From the NCBI RefSeq assembly GCF_000372745.1, contig NZ_KB889664.1:319665-383664 (forward strand): 64,000 nt of DNA. Reading direction: 5' to 3'. The stretch comes from Embleya scabrispora DSM 41855. GTDB lineage: Bacteria > Actinomycetota > Actinomycetes > Streptomycetales > Streptomycetaceae. This document shows, in pieces, positions 10,222 through 20,758 of this stretch. Made by a program: the position numbers and the translations under genes. How positions within the stretch are numbered: the stretch's first letter is position 1; every line of letters starts with the position of its first letter. Below the pieces are notes generated by a model. It saw nothing but the letters and a program-made list of their open reading frames with translations, was not told where the DNA came from and searched no databases.

Positions 10222-11126
10222 ACCCGCTTCTGCCGGGCCTGCGGCGCGTGGAGTCGTCCCGCGACGGTGTCCGGATCAACGCACTCGTCGGGGGCGAGGG
10301 TCCTGCGATCCTGCTGCTCCACGGCTACCCGCAGACCTCGGCCATGTGGCACCGGGTCGCCCCCGAACTTGTCGCGGCGGGCCACACTGTCGTCCTGGCG
10401 GACCTGCGCGGCTACGGAGACAGCGACAAACCCGGCGACACCCCGTCCCACGACCCCTACAGCAAGCGGGTCATGGCGGCCGACCAGGTGTCGCTCATGG
10501 AGTCGCTGGGCTTCCCGCGCTTCGCGGTGGTCGGTCACGACCGGGGCGCGCGGGTGGCCCACCGGATGGCGCTGGACTCTCCCGAGCGAGTGCGGGCCGT
10601 GGCGGTCCTGGACGTCGTGCCGACGCTGCACATGTTCGAGAACGTGGACCGGGCGATGGCCTCCGACTACTTCCACTGGTTCTTCCTCTCGCTGGAGTCC
10701 GAGCTGCCCGAGCGGCTGATCCTGGCGGACACCGAGGCATGGCTGCGCAGCCGGTTCGCCGGTCGCCACGCCGGCGGACGGGCCCTCGACGAGGCGGCGA
10801 TGGCCGAGTACGCGCGCTGCTTCGACCCCGCCACGGTCCGCGCCTCGTGCGCCGATTACCGGGCCGCGGCCGGCATCGACCTGGTGCACGACCGGTGGGA
10901 CCGCGATCAGGGTCGCCGGGTCGAGGCGCCACTGCTCGCACTGTGGGGGACGCACAGCTACGTGGGGCGCAACTTCGACGTGCCGCGCGTCTGGACGTCC
11001 CATGCGAGCCACGTCGACGCGGCAGCGATCGCCGCCGACCACTACCTGTGCGAGGAGGCGCCCCACGAGGTGGCGCACGCCCTGGCCGCGTTCTGTAGGC
11101 ACACCGAATCGGGAGAGTCCCGTTGA
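10218..11126 (+). CDS. Alpha/beta hydrolase of the fluoroacetate (haloacetate) dehalogenase type
   Basis: A hydrolase of 302 residues that keeps the diagnostic residues of fluoroacetate dehalogenase: nucleophile Asp108 with Arg109 and Arg112 in GHDRGAR, acid Asp132 in VLDVVPT, the halide-binding pair His153-Trp154 in YFHWFFL, and catalytic His275 in DHYLCEEAP. The family hydrolyses C-F or C-Cl bonds of haloacetates, but many relatives act on other esters. The GTG start overlaps the previous stop (GTGA at 10218-10221), so translation is coupled. Its place in a tartrate/glycerate and peptide operon is unexpected. Confidence 0.8.
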   Translation: MNPLLPGLRRVESSRDGVRINALVGGEGPAILLLHGYPQTSAMWHRVAPELVAAGHTVVLADLRGYGDSDKPGDTPSHDPYSKRVMAADQVSLMESLGFPRFAVVGHDRGARVAHRMALDSPERVRAVAVLDVVPTLHMFENVDRAMASDYFHWFFLSLESELPERLILADTEAWLRSRFAGRHAGGRALDEAAMAEYARCFDPATVRASCADYRAAAGIDLVHDRWDRDQGRRVEAPLLALWGTHSYVGRNFDVPRVWTSHASHVDAAAIAADHYLCEEAPHEVAHALAAFCRHTESGESR

Positions 11127-12250
11127 ACACTTCCCGCGACGTCGACACCGCCCGCTCCCTGCGTCGGCTGCGGCAACTGGTCGAGTTGGAGACGCCGTCC
11201 GGCCACGTACCGGGGCTGGACGCGCTCTACGAGTTGCTGGCCTCGTGGTCGAACGGCCTGCTGGGCAGGGCCGAACGCGTGGTCAGGGACGGGGTGCCGC
11301 ACCTGTACGTGCACGAGCGGGTGAGCGACCCGGCCAGGGCTCCGGTGTTGCTGCTCGGCCATGCCGACACCGTCTGGCCGCTGGGCACACTGGCCGAGCG
11401 CCCGTTCACCGCGGTGGACGGCCGGGCGACCGGGCCGGGGGTGTTCGACATGAAGGCGGGCCTGGTGACGGCGCTGGACGCGCTGGAGTTGACCGGCGGC
11501 GCCGACGACGTGCGGATGCTGGTCACCGGCGACGAGGAGCGGGGCTCACCCACCTCGCGCGCGTTGGTCGAGGAGGCGGCGGCCGGCTGCCGCGCGGTGC
11601 TGGTGCTGGAGCCCGGTCTGGACGGGGCCCTCAAGACGGCTCGCAAGGGCGTGGCGCTGTATCGGCTGGGCGTGCGCGGACGCGCGGCCCACGCCGGGCT
11701 GGAGCCGGAGCTCGGGGTCAACGCCCTGGTGGAGTTGGCACACCAGGTGCTCGCGATCAGCGTGCTCGGCGATACCGGTCGGGGCACGACGGTGACGCCC
11801 ACCGTCGGCCGAGCCGGGACCACGACCAACACCGTGCCCGAGTCGGCGTGGGTCGAGGTCGACGTACGGGCCTGGGAGCGGCAGGAGTTGCAGCGGGTCG
11901 AGGAGGCCCTGAGCGTCCTGTGCGCTCGGCTGCCGGGGGCCGGAGTCGAACTGGCGGGGGGCATCAACCGGCCTCCGCTGGAACGCGGGATGTCGGTGCA
12001 ACTCCTGCTGGCCGCACAGCGGCTGGCCCGGGAGCAGGGGCTGGCCGCGATCGGGGAGGCCCGGGTCGGCGGCGGCTCCGACGGCAACTTCACCGCCGGG
12101 CTGGGCGTTCCCACTCTGGACGGACTCGGCCCGGCGGGTGCCGGCGCGCATGCCCGGCACGAGTGGGTGGACCTGGGCTCCCTTCCGGAGCGCGCGACGC
12201 TGGTGGCCGGGCTGATCCGGGCACCGGCCGTCACTCCGCCCGCCCGCTGA
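11123..12250 (+). CDS. M20-family metallopeptidase (carboxypeptidase G2-like)
   Basis: A peptidase of 375 residues. Di-zinc site residues are visible: His80 and Asp82 in LLGHADTVWPLG, bridging Asp109 in GVFDMKAG, catalytic Glu138 in GDEERGS, Glu163 in LVLEPG, and a C-terminal histidine in AGAHARHEWVD. The dimerisation domain with GRAAHAGLEPELGVNA sits in the middle. CPG2-like enzymes remove C-terminal acidic residues or cleave N-acyl amino acids in the cytoplasm. The TTG start overlaps the previous stop (TTGA) and follows GGGAGAG. It is the last gene of the first operon. Confidence 0.85.
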   Translation: MNTSRDVDTARSLRRLRQLVELETPSGHVPGLDALYELLASWSNGLLGRAERVVRDGVPHLYVHERVSDPARAPVLLLGHADTVWPLGTLAERPFTAVDGRATGPGVFDMKAGLVTALDALELTGGADDVRMLVTGDEERGSPTSRALVEEAAAGCRAVLVLEPGLDGALKTARKGVALYRLGVRGRAAHAGLEPELGVNALVELAHQVLAISVLGDTGRGTTVTPTVGRAGTTTNTVPESAWVEVDVRAWERQELQRVEEALSVLCARLPGAGVELAGGINRPPLERGMSVQLLLAAQRLAREQGLAAIGEARVGGGSDGNFTAGLGVPTLDGLGPAGAGAHARHEWVDLGSLPERATLVAGLIRAPAVTPPAR

Positions 12251-12286
12251 GCGCGGTCGTACCGACCGTGCGCCGACCGGTTCGGC

Positions 12287-13045
12287 TCACGTCCCCTTCG
12301 GCGCGGGCTTCGAACGCCGACCGGCCTGCTCGGCACGAGCCTCGATCGCGTCGAGGAGCAGGTCCACCGCCGTGTCGAAGACCTGCGGGTCGCCGATGTC
12401 CTTGAGCTGTCCGCTCATCGCGGCGATACGCGGGTACTGCTCGGCCGGCAGCCTGCGGTACTCCAACTGCCAGGCCAGGGTGTCGCCGTCGCGGGTCTCC
12501 GGGTCCAGGGCGGACATGCCCGCCTCCATGCTGGCGAGCGAGCGGACCACGTTGCCGAACACCCGCAGGTACATGGCCGCGTCCTCCTCGTCGAGGCCGG
12601 CGCGCAGCAGCGCGTCCAGGGCGAACTCGACGTTGGCGAACTCGGTGGGCCTGCGGGTGGTGCGCGCGGCCATCTGCACGGCGAACTGCGGGTAGCGCAG
12701 CAGGTGTTCGTGGACGTAGCGGGCCAACGTGCGCAGATCCTCGCGCCAGGAGTCGGTCGCCTCCAGCCGCCCGCCGTAGGAACGCGCCCGAAGGTCGTCG
12801 ATCAACTCCAGGACCAACTGGTCCTTGTCGCGGAAGTGCCGGTAGAGCGACGTCGGGTGGGCGTTCACCTCTTTCGCGAGGGACTGGAACGTGAAGGAGT
12901 CGAGCCCGTCCCGTGCGGCGACCCGCTCGGCGGCCTCCAGGATGACCTGCCGGCTCAGGGTGTCGCGGGGAAGCCGACGGCGCCCTGGGCCCGTGCTGGT
13001 CTTGCCTGGAGCACCGGACGTGTCCTCGGCCTTCGGGACGCTCAT
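12287..13045 (-). CDS. TetR-family transcriptional regulator
   Basis: A regulator of 252 residues. The helix-turn-helix lies near residues 30-75 (ILEAAERVAARDGLDSFTFQ, then LAKEVNAHPTSLYRHFRDKD), followed by a large TetR_C-type ligand domain. The ATG at 13045 has GGAAGGA upstream; the frame extends to 13120 without conserved residues. It sits between two operons whose promoters carry nearly identical palindromic boxes, one only about 90 bases from its own start. It is therefore the best candidate for their common repressor and probably for its own gene (inference). Confidence 0.85.
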   Translation of the reverse strand: MSVPKAEDTSGAPGKTSTGPGRRRLPRDTLSRQVILEAAERVAARDGLDSFTFQSLAKEVNAHPTSLYRHFRDKDQLVLELIDDLRARSYGGRLEATDSWREDLRTLARYVHEHLLRYPQFAVQMAARTTRRPTEFANVEFALDALLRAGLDEEDAAMYLRVFGNVVRSLASMEAGMSALDPETRDGDTLAWQLEYRRLPAEQYPRIAAMSGQLKDIGDPQVFDTAVDLLLDAIEARAEQAGRRSKPAPKGT

Positions 13046-13132
13046 GCGGATCCTTCCTGGGGAGTCGGCGCCGGTGGGCGCCGTGATACCGAGCCTGCCG
13101 GAGGCATGGCCACATTTCAAGTCAATCTCATT

Positions 13133-13161
13133 GGCTAACTCCTAGCCTAGGTGTATTGCTA
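13133..13161 (+). promoter_or_regulatory. Predicted TetR operator and promoter box of the 13232-22005 operon
   Basis: The palindrome GGCTAACTCCTAGCC (13133-13147, 5-base arms) is followed by TAGGTGTATTGCTA (13148-13161). It matches the box at 9106-9134 at 22 of 29 positions, with identical spacing. It lies between the divergent TetR gene and the peptide transporter genes, so one site could control both. The -10 and -35 hexamers cannot be assigned with confidence. Confidence 0.6.
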
Positions 13162-13231
13162 TGCCGTCCACGTCTCTTTACCCTTGATCATCGAGTCCCG
13201 GGGACATCCCGTACAGGGAAGGTCGAACACC

Positions 13232-14950
13232 ATGATTCATGAACGAAGCGACCGGATACCGTCCAGAGCCGGAAAGCTGCGCACCCCCGTCGGAAGTGCC
13301 CTGGCGGCACTCGCCGTTCTCGTGGCCACCGGATGCACGTCGGGCGCGCCGGCGCTGGCGCCGGGAACCGCCATTCGCGATGTCCCGGTCAAGCAGGGCG
13401 GGAGCCTGGTCATCGGCGCCGAGCAGGAGCCGGACTGCGCGGACTGGATCTCCAGCTGCGCCGGCTCCATCTGGGGCACCTACCTCATGCAGGCCCAGAC
13501 GATCCCGCAGGTCTTCACCGTCGCACCGCAGGGCAAGGACTGGGTCCCGGTCGCGTCCGACCTGATGGCCTCCACGCCCACCACCGCGATGGTGGACGGG
13601 CGGCAGACGATCACCTACCGACTCAACCCCGCCGCCGTCTGGTCCGACGGGCAACCGATCACCTCGGCCGACCTGAAGTACACCGCGCTGCAGATCCGCG
13701 ACGGCAAGGACATCTTCACCCAGACCGGCTACGACCTCATCGACTCGATCTCCACCCCGGACGCGCGGACCGCGGTCCTCACCCTCAAGTCCCCCTATGC
13801 CAACTGGCGGCAGCTGTTCGGTGCCGAGTACGGGGTACTGCCGGCGCACCTGCTGGAGGGCAAGGACCGCAACGCGCTGATGAAGAACGGCTACACGTTC
13901 AGTGGCGGTCCCTGGAGGATTGCCTCCTGGGTCAGGGGCACCTCCGTCACCCTGGTCCCCAACGAGCGCTACTGGGGCCGCAAACCCCACCTGGACAAGG
14001 TGACGTTCCAGTTCACCACCGACACCGCCGCCGAGTTCCAGGCGTTCGCCAGCGGCCAGCTCGACGCCCTGTATCCGACGCCGCAGCTCGACGTGCTCGC
14101 CCAGATCAACTCGCTCGGCGGCAGCGCCGACATGCAGGTGGAGACCCGAACCGGGAACCTGCAGGCGCTGTGGATGAACAACTCCGCGTTCCCGTTCGAC
14201 TCCGTTGCGGTCCGCCAGGCGCTCGCCCACTCGATCGACCGCGGCGCGATCGTGCGCAAGCTCTTCGGCTCGTTGGGCGTGACCGCGCCCGCGCAGAGTT
14301 TCCTGTCACCGTTGGTGTCCGCGTTCGCGGCCGAGGACTTCGCGGTCTACCAGCGCGACCTCGCCAAGGTCCAGCAGATCATGACCGCTGCCGGGTGGGC
14401 GAAGAACGGCGACGGGATCTGGTCCAAGGACGGCCGCGCCGCGCAGTTCACGATCGTCTCCCTCGCCGGCAACCAGAGCCGCGAACTCACCGAGCAGATC
14501 CTGCAGTCGCAACTGCGGCAGGCCGGTTTCAAGATGACGATCAAGAACACCAGCGCCGCGAACCTGTTCGGCAAGGTCGCCCCGGCCGGGGATTTCCAAC
14601 TGGGACTGTGGACGTTGACCGACACCTTCCCCGAACCCACCCTGGACGCCACCTTCGGCTCGACGGCGATCCCCAGCGATGCCAACGGCAATTCCGGCAT
14701 CAACTTCATCCGCGCGCAGGTGCCCGGCCTGGACTCGGTGCTCGGCCGGGTCGGCACCGAGGTCGACGAGACCTCTCGGCTGCAGGCCTCCCGCCAAGCC
14801 GAGAGGCTGATCGCCGACACCGTGCCGTCGCTGCCCCTGGGCGCGGTCCCCAACATCCTGCTGACCGGCAAGAAGGTCGGCGGCCCGATCGGCATCAATC
14901 CCGTCCAGGGCCCGTTCTGGAATCTCGCCGAATGGGGACTGGCGAAATGA
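13232..14950 (+). CDS. Peptide ABC transporter substrate-binding lipoprotein
   Basis: A family 5 solute-binding protein (DppA/OppA type) of 572 residues. The signal peptide ends in the lipobox LVATGC. The body has typical segments such as ITYRLNPAAVWSDGQPITSA, FTSGGPWRIASW-like FSGGPWRIASW and VRQALAHSIDRGAIV. It captures oligopeptides or other amide-type solutes outside the cell and delivers them to the permeases encoded next. The ATG at 13232 follows GGGAAGG; the frame opens earlier at 13151. It is the first gene of a seven-gene operon. Confidence 0.9.
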   Translation: MIHERSDRIPSRAGKLRTPVGSALAALAVLVATGCTSGAPALAPGTAIRDVPVKQGGSLVIGAEQEPDCADWISSCAGSIWGTYLMQAQTIPQVFTVAPQGKDWVPVASDLMASTPTTAMVDGRQTITYRLNPAAVWSDGQPITSADLKYTALQIRDGKDIFTQTGYDLIDSISTPDARTAVLTLKSPYANWRQLFGAEYGVLPAHLLEGKDRNALMKNGYTFSGGPWRIASWVRGTSVTLVPNERYWGRKPHLDKVTFQFTTDTAAEFQAFASGQLDALYPTPQLDVLAQINSLGGSADMQVETRTGNLQALWMNNSAFPFDSVAVRQALAHSIDRGAIVRKLFGSLGVTAPAQSFLSPLVSAFAAEDFAVYQRDLAKVQQIMTAAGWAKNGDGIWSKDGRAAQFTIVSLAGNQSRELTEQILQSQLRQAGFKMTIKNTSAANLFGKVAPAGDFQLGLWTLTDTFPEPTLDATFGSTAIPSDANGNSGINFIRAQVPGLDSVLGRVGTEVDETSRLQASRQAERLIADTVPSLPLGAVPNILLTGKKVGGPIGINPVQGPFWNLAEWGLAK

Positions 14951-14981
14951 CCGGCGCCCGATCCCTCGCCGAGGACACCTC

Positions 14982-15950
14982 ATGTTGAGATACACCGTGC
15001 GCCGTTTGGCCTACTCGCTGCCCGTGCTGGTGATCGCCTCCTTCATCCTGTTCTGGGCGGTCCGCGCCACCTTCGACCCGCTCGCCAAACTGCGCCAGTC
15101 CACCGACCCCGGCGCCGTGCGCCGGCAGACCGAGCTGCTCGGACTGGACCGCTCGGCGCCCGAGCAGTACCTGCTGTGGATGAAGGCATTCGTGACCGGG
15201 GACTGGGGCACCAGCACCAGGACCAGCGGGGCCGTGATGCCGATGATCGGTTCCGCGCTCGAAGTCACCCTGCAACTGATGTTCTGGGGAGTGCTGTTCG
15301 CCTCCGTGATCGCCCTGGGCATCGGCATCTACTCCGCGGCCCGCCAGTACTCGGCCGGGGACTACGTGCTCACCGGGCTCTCCTACGTGGGCATCGCGAT
15401 GCCCGCGTTCTGGCTCGGCCTGGTCCTGATCCAACTCCTGGCGGTGTGGCCCAGGCAGCAATTCGGCCTGAGCGAACCCCCGTTGTACTTCGTCGGACTG
15501 CACTCGGTGGGCGAGAGCGGGATCAACCTCGACTACTTCCGCCATCTGGCGCTTCCCGTCGTCACGCTGACCATCGGCCTGGTCGCCAGTTGGTCCCGGT
15601 TCACTCGGACCTCCATGCTCGAGGCCCTCGCCGGCGACTACGTACGCACCGCCCGGGCAAAGGGTGTCCCACGCCGCCGCATCCTGTTCCGGCACGCCCT
15701 GCGCAACGCGCTCGCCCCGTTCGTCACCGTCGTGGCCCTCGACTCCGCCGCCCTGGTCGGCGGGCTGGTCGTCACCGAACAGATCTACGCGATCCCCGGC
15801 ATGGGCCGGCTCTTCCTCAGCTCGATCCTGGCCGGCGACGTGTTCGTGCTGATCCCGTGGATGCTCGTGGTGGCCGTCGCCGTGATCGTCTTCAACCTAC
15901 TGGCGGACGTGGCCTACGCGCTCCTGGACCCGAGGGTGGCCCTGCGATGA
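14982..15950 (+). CDS. Peptide ABC transporter permease (DppB type)
   Basis: An inner-membrane permease of 322 residues starting with the classic MLRYTVRRLAYSLPVLVIAS. It has about six transmembrane segments and an EAA loop near the C-terminus (DYVRTARAKGVPRRRILFRH) that contacts the ATPases. The large periplasmic-side loop between the first two segments (DRSAPEQYLLWMKAFVTGDW) is normal for DppB. It forms the channel with the next gene product. The gap to the binding-protein gene is 31 bases. Confidence 0.92.
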   Translation: MLRYTVRRLAYSLPVLVIASFILFWAVRATFDPLAKLRQSTDPGAVRRQTELLGLDRSAPEQYLLWMKAFVTGDWGTSTRTSGAVMPMIGSALEVTLQLMFWGVLFASVIALGIGIYSAARQYSAGDYVLTGLSYVGIAMPAFWLGLVLIQLLAVWPRQQFGLSEPPLYFVGLHSVGESGINLDYFRHLALPVVTLTIGLVASWSRFTRTSMLEALAGDYVRTARAKGVPRRRILFRHALRNALAPFVTVVALDSAALVGGLVVTEQIYAIPGMGRLFLSSILAGDVFVLIPWMLVVAVAVIVFNLLADVAYALLDPRVALR

Positions 15951-16879
15951 ACGACTCCGCCGCACCTCGGATCGCCGCATCCACGACGTCGACCGTCCCG
16001 TCGCCCACACCGGCCAAGCCCGCACCAGCCAAGGACAAGCCCCGGCGCCGGATCGTGCTGGAGCGATTCCTGCGCCACCGCCTGGCCGTGGTGGGCCTGG
16101 TGATCCTGAGCGCGCTGGCGATCGCCTGCTTCGGCGCCCACTGGATCGCCCCGTACCCGCACAACCGACAGGACCTCCTGCTGGGTGCTCAACAGCCCTC
16201 CTCGGCCCACTGGTTGGGCACGGACGCGCTCGGCCGCGACTACCTCAGCGAGTTGCTGTTCGCCGGGCAGGTCTCACTGGCGGTCGGCATCTGCGTCGCC
16301 CTGTTGTCCACCGTCGTGGGCACGGCCGTCGGTGCGATCGCCGGATTCGCCGGCGGTTGGGCCGACGAAGTGATCATGCGGGTGACCGACCTGTTCCTGA
16401 TCGTGCCCGCCATCGCCGTCCTGGCCCTGGCCCTGCAGGCACTGGGCCCCTCACCGGTGACCATCGTGCTGGTCCTGTCCGCGCTGGGTTGGACCATGAT
16501 CGCCCGCGTCGTGCGCTCGCAGGTACTCACCCTGCGCAACAAGGAGTTCATCCAGGCGGCCCGGGTGATCGGCGCCTCGAACGCGCGGATCGTCGTGCGA
16601 CACCTGCTGCCCAACCTGACCGGTGTCATCGCCGTCAACGTGTCCCTGGCGGTCGCCTCCGCCATCATCCTCGAATCCACCACCAGCTTCCTCGGGTTCG
16701 GCATCCAGCCGCCCCAGTCGAGCTGGGGCAACATGCTCAGCCAGGCCGCCGGGCTGATCGGCACCTCGCAGGCATACCTGCTCTACGTACCGGGCCTGGC
16801 GATCCTGATCACCGTGCTCGCGGTGAACTTCGTCGGCGACGGCCTGCGCGACGCCTTCGACCCCCAAGGAAGGCAGTGA
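15947..16879 (+). CDS. Peptide ABC transporter permease (DppC type)
   Basis: A permease of 310 residues with an N-terminal cytoplasmic extension (proline- and lysine-rich, residues 1-40), then [20 protein letters not shown], the DppC signature [20 protein letters not shown] and the EAA loop [20 protein letters not shown]. It pairs with the DppB-type permease. The ATG at 15947 overlaps the previous stop (ATGA). The upstream extension of the frame to 15176 is a shadow of the preceding gene. Confidence 0.92.
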   Translation: MNDSAAPRIAASTTSTVPSPTPAKPAPAKDKPRRRIVLERFLRHRLAVVGLVILSALAIACFGAHWIAPYPHNRQDLLLGAQQPSSAHWLGTDALGRDYLSELLFAGQVSLAVGICVALLSTVVGTAVGAIAGFAGGWADEVIMRVTDLFLIVPAIAVLALALQALGPSPVTIVLVLSALGWTMIARVVRSQVLTLRNKEFIQAARVIGASNARIVVRHLLPNLTGVIAVNVSLAVASAIILESTTSFLGFGIQPPQSSWGNMLSQAAGLIGTSQAYLLYVPGLAILITVLAVNFVGDGLRDAFDPQGRQ

Positions 16880-17877
16880 TGACCTCCGACACCACCCCCG
16901 TGCTGTCCGTGCGCGACCTCACCGTCACCTACCGGACCGACTCCGGTCCCGTGACCGCGGTCGAACGCCTGTCTTTCGACGTGGCCCCCGGCGAGACCCT
17001 GGGCATCGTCGGCGAGTCGGGCTCCGGCAAGAGCGCCGCCACCATGGCGATCATGGGCCTGCTCCCGCGCAACGCGACCGCCGAGGGATCGGTGCTCTTC
17101 CGCGGACGGGAACTGCTCGACCTCTCCGACCGGGAAATGCGGCCGATCCGCGGCAAACAACTCGCGGTGATCTTCCAGGACGCGCTCGCCGCGCTCAATC
17201 CGATGATGACCGTCGGGGCGCAGGTGGCCGAGGCTGTCAGCGTGCACGACGCGAGCCGGGGGAGCCAGGCCCTGCGGGAGCGCACCGTCGAACTCCTGGA
17301 CCTGGTGGGCATCGCCTCCCCGCGGGACCGCGTCGACCAGTACCCGCACGAACTCTCCGGCGGCATGCGCCAGCGCGTCATGATCGCGATGGGCATCGCC
17401 AACGACCCCGCCCTGCTGATCGCCGACGAACCGACCACCGCCCTGGACGTGACCGTGCAGGCGCAGGTCCTCGACGTGATCGAACGTGTCCAGGAGCGCA
17501 CCCACACCTCGGTCCTGCTGATCACCCACGACCTGGGCGTGGTCGCCGGCATCGCCGACCGCGTCATGGTCATGTACTGCGGACGCAAGCTCGAGGAAAG
17601 CCCGGTCGACTCGCTGTTCCACCATCCTGCCCACCCGTACACGACCGGCCTTTTGGGAGCACTGCCACGCATCGACCGGCGCGCCGAACGACTGGTGCAG
17701 ATTCCCGGTCAGCCCCCGCTGCCGAGCGAGCGTCCCACCGGATGCCCGTTCCAGCCCCGCTGCCCGCATGTGGTTCCGTCGGTTTGCGGCGACGTCGACG
17801 CACCTCCCCTGGCCATCGACGCCACCCACACGACGGCCTGCGTGCGGTTCCACGAGATCGAGAGCGTGAAGCGATGA
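16879..17877 (+). CDS. Peptide ABC transporter ATP-binding protein (DppD type)
   Basis: An ATPase of 332 residues. Walker A is GESGSGKSA, the signature is [12 protein letters not shown], and Walker B is [12 protein letters not shown]. The C-terminal oligopeptide/dipeptide extension includes the cysteine cluster CPFQPRCPH with further cysteines, as in DppD. It energises import together with the next ATPase. The ATG at 16879 shares one base with the preceding stop. Confidence 0.93.
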   Translation: MTSDTTPVLSVRDLTVTYRTDSGPVTAVERLSFDVAPGETLGIVGESGSGKSAATMAIMGLLPRNATAEGSVLFRGRELLDLSDREMRPIRGKQLAVIFQDALAALNPMMTVGAQVAEAVSVHDASRGSQALRERTVELLDLVGIASPRDRVDQYPHELSGGMRQRVMIAMGIANDPALLIADEPTTALDVTVQAQVLDVIERVQERTHTSVLLITHDLGVVAGIADRVMVMYCGRKLEESPVDSLFHHPAHPYTTGLLGALPRIDRRAERLVQIPGQPPLPSERPTGCPFQPRCPHVVPSVCGDVDAPPLAIDATHTTACVRFHEIESVKR

Positions 17878-18884
17878 CCACGACCGCAGTGGATGTCACC
17901 GGGCTGGTGGCGGAGTACCGGACCGGGCGCGGCCGCAACGCCGCCGTCGTGCAGGCCGTCTCGGGCGTGGACTTCGCCATCGCCCGCGGCCGCACGCTGG
18001 GCCTGGTCGGTGAGACCGGCTGCGGCAAGAGCACCCTCGGCCGCTGCCTGGTCCGCCTGGTCACCCCGGCCGGCGGCCGGGTCCTGCTCGACGGAACCGA
18101 CATCACCACCGCGAACCGACGCGCCCTGTCCGGCATCCGACGACGGGTCCAACTCGTCTTCCAGGACCCCTACTCCTCCCTCAACCCGCAGATGAGCGTG
18201 CAGGCCATCCTCACCGAGCCGCTGCGCATCCACGGCCTGCACCCGGGGCACGAACGCGAGCGGGTACACGAACTGCTGGGCCTGGTCGGCCTCGATCCGG
18301 CACACGCCCACCGTTTCCCGCACCAGTTCTCCGGCGGGCAGCGCCAGCGCATCGGCATCGCCCGGGCGCTGGCCGTGGAACCCGACGTACTCGTCCTGGA
18401 CGAACCGGTGAGCGCACTGGACGTCAGCGTCCAGGCCGGGGTGGTCAACCTGCTGGAGGACCTCCAGGAGCAGCTCGGGCTGACCTACCTGTTCATCGCC
18501 CACGACCTGTCCGTGGTTCGGCAGATCAGCGACGAGGTCGCGGTGATGTACCTCGGCCGGATCGTCGAACACGCCCCGGTGGACTCGCTGTTCGAGTCGG
18601 CACGGCACCCCTACACCCAGGCGCTGTTGTCGGCCGTGCCGATTCCCGACCCGCGCATCCAGCGCACCCGCAGGCGGATCGTGCTGGAGGGTGACATACC
18701 CGGTCCGCTGGACCCGCCTTCGGGCTGCCGCTTTCGCACCCGCTGCTGGAAGGCGCAGAACGTGTGCGCGGAAGTGACCCCGCCGCTCACCGAGACGGGC
18801 GCAGGACATCTGACGGCCTGTCACTTCGCCGAAGTCCTCCCGCAACCGGACGCCGACACCACCCCCGAGAGGATCGCTCCATGA
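17874..18884 (+). CDS. Peptide ABC transporter ATP-binding protein (DppF type)
   Basis: An ATPase of 336 residues. Walker A is GETGCGKST, the Q-loop region is [14 protein letters not shown], the signature is [12 protein letters not shown], and Walker B is [12 protein letters not shown]. The C-terminal extension carries [14 protein letters not shown]. With the DppD-type subunit it forms the heterodimeric motor of the importer. The ATG at 17874 overlaps the previous stop (ATGA). Confidence 0.93.
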   Translation: MTTTAVDVTGLVAEYRTGRGRNAAVVQAVSGVDFAIARGRTLGLVGETGCGKSTLGRCLVRLVTPAGGRVLLDGTDITTANRRALSGIRRRVQLVFQDPYSSLNPQMSVQAILTEPLRIHGLHPGHERERVHELLGLVGLDPAHAHRFPHQFSGGQRQRIGIARALAVEPDVLVLDEPVSALDVSVQAGVVNLLEDLQEQLGLTYLFIAHDLSVVRQISDEVAVMYLGRIVEHAPVDSLFESARHPYTQALLSAVPIPDPRIQRTRRRIVLEGDIPGPLDPPSGCRFRTRCWKAQNVCAEVTPPLTETGAGHLTACHFAEVLPQPDADTTPERIAP

Positions 18885-20758
18885 CCGTGTCCTGGCACCG
18901 CTTCTTCACCACCGACCGGATCCTGTCCATGCGACGCGGGCGAGGCGAGCGCGATCTCTGCCTGGTGGTCGAGGACACCGAGCAGGGCCCGACCCTCGCC
19001 CGCTGGGACGCGAAGCGAGGGAGCGGCCTGCCGCTTTCGGGCGACTTCGGCGACCCGGGCGAGGCGGTGCTCAGCGCGGACGGCGAGTGGGTGTTGAGCC
19101 TGCACGACGACAACGGCTCGGAAGTCGGACACGTGTGGGCGACCTCCGTGGACGGGGCCGACCGCCGCGACCTGACCCCCGCGCTCGCGCCCTACACGCT
19201 TCGGGGCATCGACACCGCCCGGCACGGCGATGGCGCCGTGATCACCGTCGCCGCCCCCGACGGCTTCAGCCTCTGGCACGTCCACAGTTCCGGGACGCCG
19301 GCGCCCAGTCGGCTGTTCACCTCGCCCCACGAGGCGTGGAACGGGCTGATCTCCGCCGACGGGCGGATCGCCAGTGTCGACACCACCGACCACAACCCCG
19401 GAGTGCGCCGCTTCGCCGTGACCGTGGTGACGACCGGCACGGGGGAGGTCCTGGGCTGCCTCACCGACGGGCCGAAGGCACCCGTGCGGGCGGTGCGGTT
19501 CTCCCCGGTGGACGGTGACGGTCGCCTGCTCGTGTCGACCGAGCGCACCGGCTTCGCCCGCCCCTGCGTCTGGGACCCCGCCGACGGCAGCCGGATCGAC
19601 GTGGACGCCCCGCATCTGCACGGCGACCTGGTCGCCCTCGACTGGTCCGACGACGCTTCCCGGATCCTGCTGGTCCACGTCGACGACGGCCTGCACCACG
19701 TGATGGAGTTCGACCTGCGCAGCCGGGCGCTGACGGCGGTCCCCCATCCGGCCGGGGCGTACTTCGAGCCCGACGTGGCCGCGGCCCACCTGAACCAGTG
19801 GGCCTCGCACTACGCCGCCGACGGACGCATCCGCCTGCTCCACCAGCGCTTCGACCAGCCCCTGACGATCCTTCACGTCGACTGCTCGACGGGTGGGATC
19901 CCGACGGCCGATTTGCCGACTCCCGTACCGTCGGGCGTCCGCGCCACCTCGCTCACCGTGCACTCCACCGACGGCACCCCCTTGCAGTTGTGGGTGTGTC
20001 GACCTCCGCACGCCGAAGGGCCGCTTCCGCTGGTGCTGAACCTGCACGGTGGCCCGAACCTGGTCTCCGTCGACTCCTACAATCCGCAGGCACAGGCATG
20101 GGTCGCCTCGGGGGTGGCGTACGCGTCGCTGAACTACCGAGGCTCGGTCACCTTCGGCCGCCGGTTCCGTGAAGGGTTTCTCGGCTCCATCGGCGACCGG
20201 GAGCTGGAGGACATCGAGTCGGCGGTCCGGCGACTGACGGCCGACGGTGTCGCCGACGCCGGGCGAATCTTCATCACCGGTGCCTCCTACGGCGGCTTCC
20301 TGTCCCTGCTGTCCGTGGGTCGGCTGCCCCACCTGTTCGCGGGGGCGATGGCCTTCGTTCCGATGGCCGACTGGGTGACCGCCTATGACGACATGAACCC
20401 GGCCCTGCGCGCGGCCTGGAAGGCGTTCTTCGGAGCCGCCCCCGACCTCGACCCGGACCGCTACCGGCGCGCCTCGCCGATCACGTACGTGGGATCGGTG
20501 CGCGCCCCCGTATGGATCATGCAGGCCACCCACGACACCCGTACTCCGCCCAAGCAGGCGTACGCCTACGCGCAGGCCCTGCAACGCGCGGGCGGGGACG
20601 TCCGGATCGACTGGTTCAGTGGCGGTCACGAGACGAGCAGCCGCCGGCAGGAGATCGACGACCAGCAGCGGATGACGGACCTGGTGCAGGCCGCCCTGCG
20701 CGGTGAATCCTGGTCCCGGGGACCCGTCGAACCGCCGTCCGGACAAGGCCCGGCATGA
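18881..20758 (+). CDS. S9-family (prolyl oligopeptidase-type) serine peptidase
   Basis: A protein of 625 residues with no signal peptide, so probably cytoplasmic. The first ~380 residues form a beta-propeller-like domain. The C-terminal alpha/beta hydrolase domain has [20 protein letters not shown], the nucleophile motif GASYGGFLS, the acid in [12 protein letters not shown] and the histidine in SGGHETSSR. These enzymes cleave short oligopeptides, which fits processing of whatever the importer brings in. The ATG at 18881 overlaps the ATPase stop (ATGA). Confidence 0.88.
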   Translation: MTVSWHRFFTTDRILSMRRGRGERDLCLVVEDTEQGPTLARWDAKRGSGLPLSGDFGDPGEAVLSADGEWVLSLHDDNGSEVGHVWATSVDGADRRDLTPALAPYTLRGIDTARHGDGAVITVAAPDGFSLWHVHSSGTPAPSRLFTSPHEAWNGLISADGRIASVDTTDHNPGVRRFAVTVVTTGTGEVLGCLTDGPKAPVRAVRFSPVDGDGRLLVSTERTGFARPCVWDPADGSRIDVDAPHLHGDLVALDWSDDASRILLVHVDDGLHHVMEFDLRSRALTAVPHPAGAYFEPDVAAAHLNQWASHYAADGRIRLLHQRFDQPLTILHVDCSTGGIPTADLPTPVPSGVRATSLTVHSTDGTPLQLWVCRPPHAEGPLPLVLNLHGGPNLVSVDSYNPQAQAWVASGVAYASLNYRGSVTFGRRFREGFLGSIGDRELEDIESAVRRLTADGVADAGRIFITGASYGGFLSLLSVGRLPHLFAGAMAFVPMADWVTAYDDMNPALRAAWKAFFGAAPDLDPDRYRRASPITYVGSVRAPVWIMQATHDTRTPPKQAYAYAQALQRAGGDVRIDWFSGGHETSSRRQEIDDQQRMTDLVQAALRGESWSRGPVEPPSGQGPA

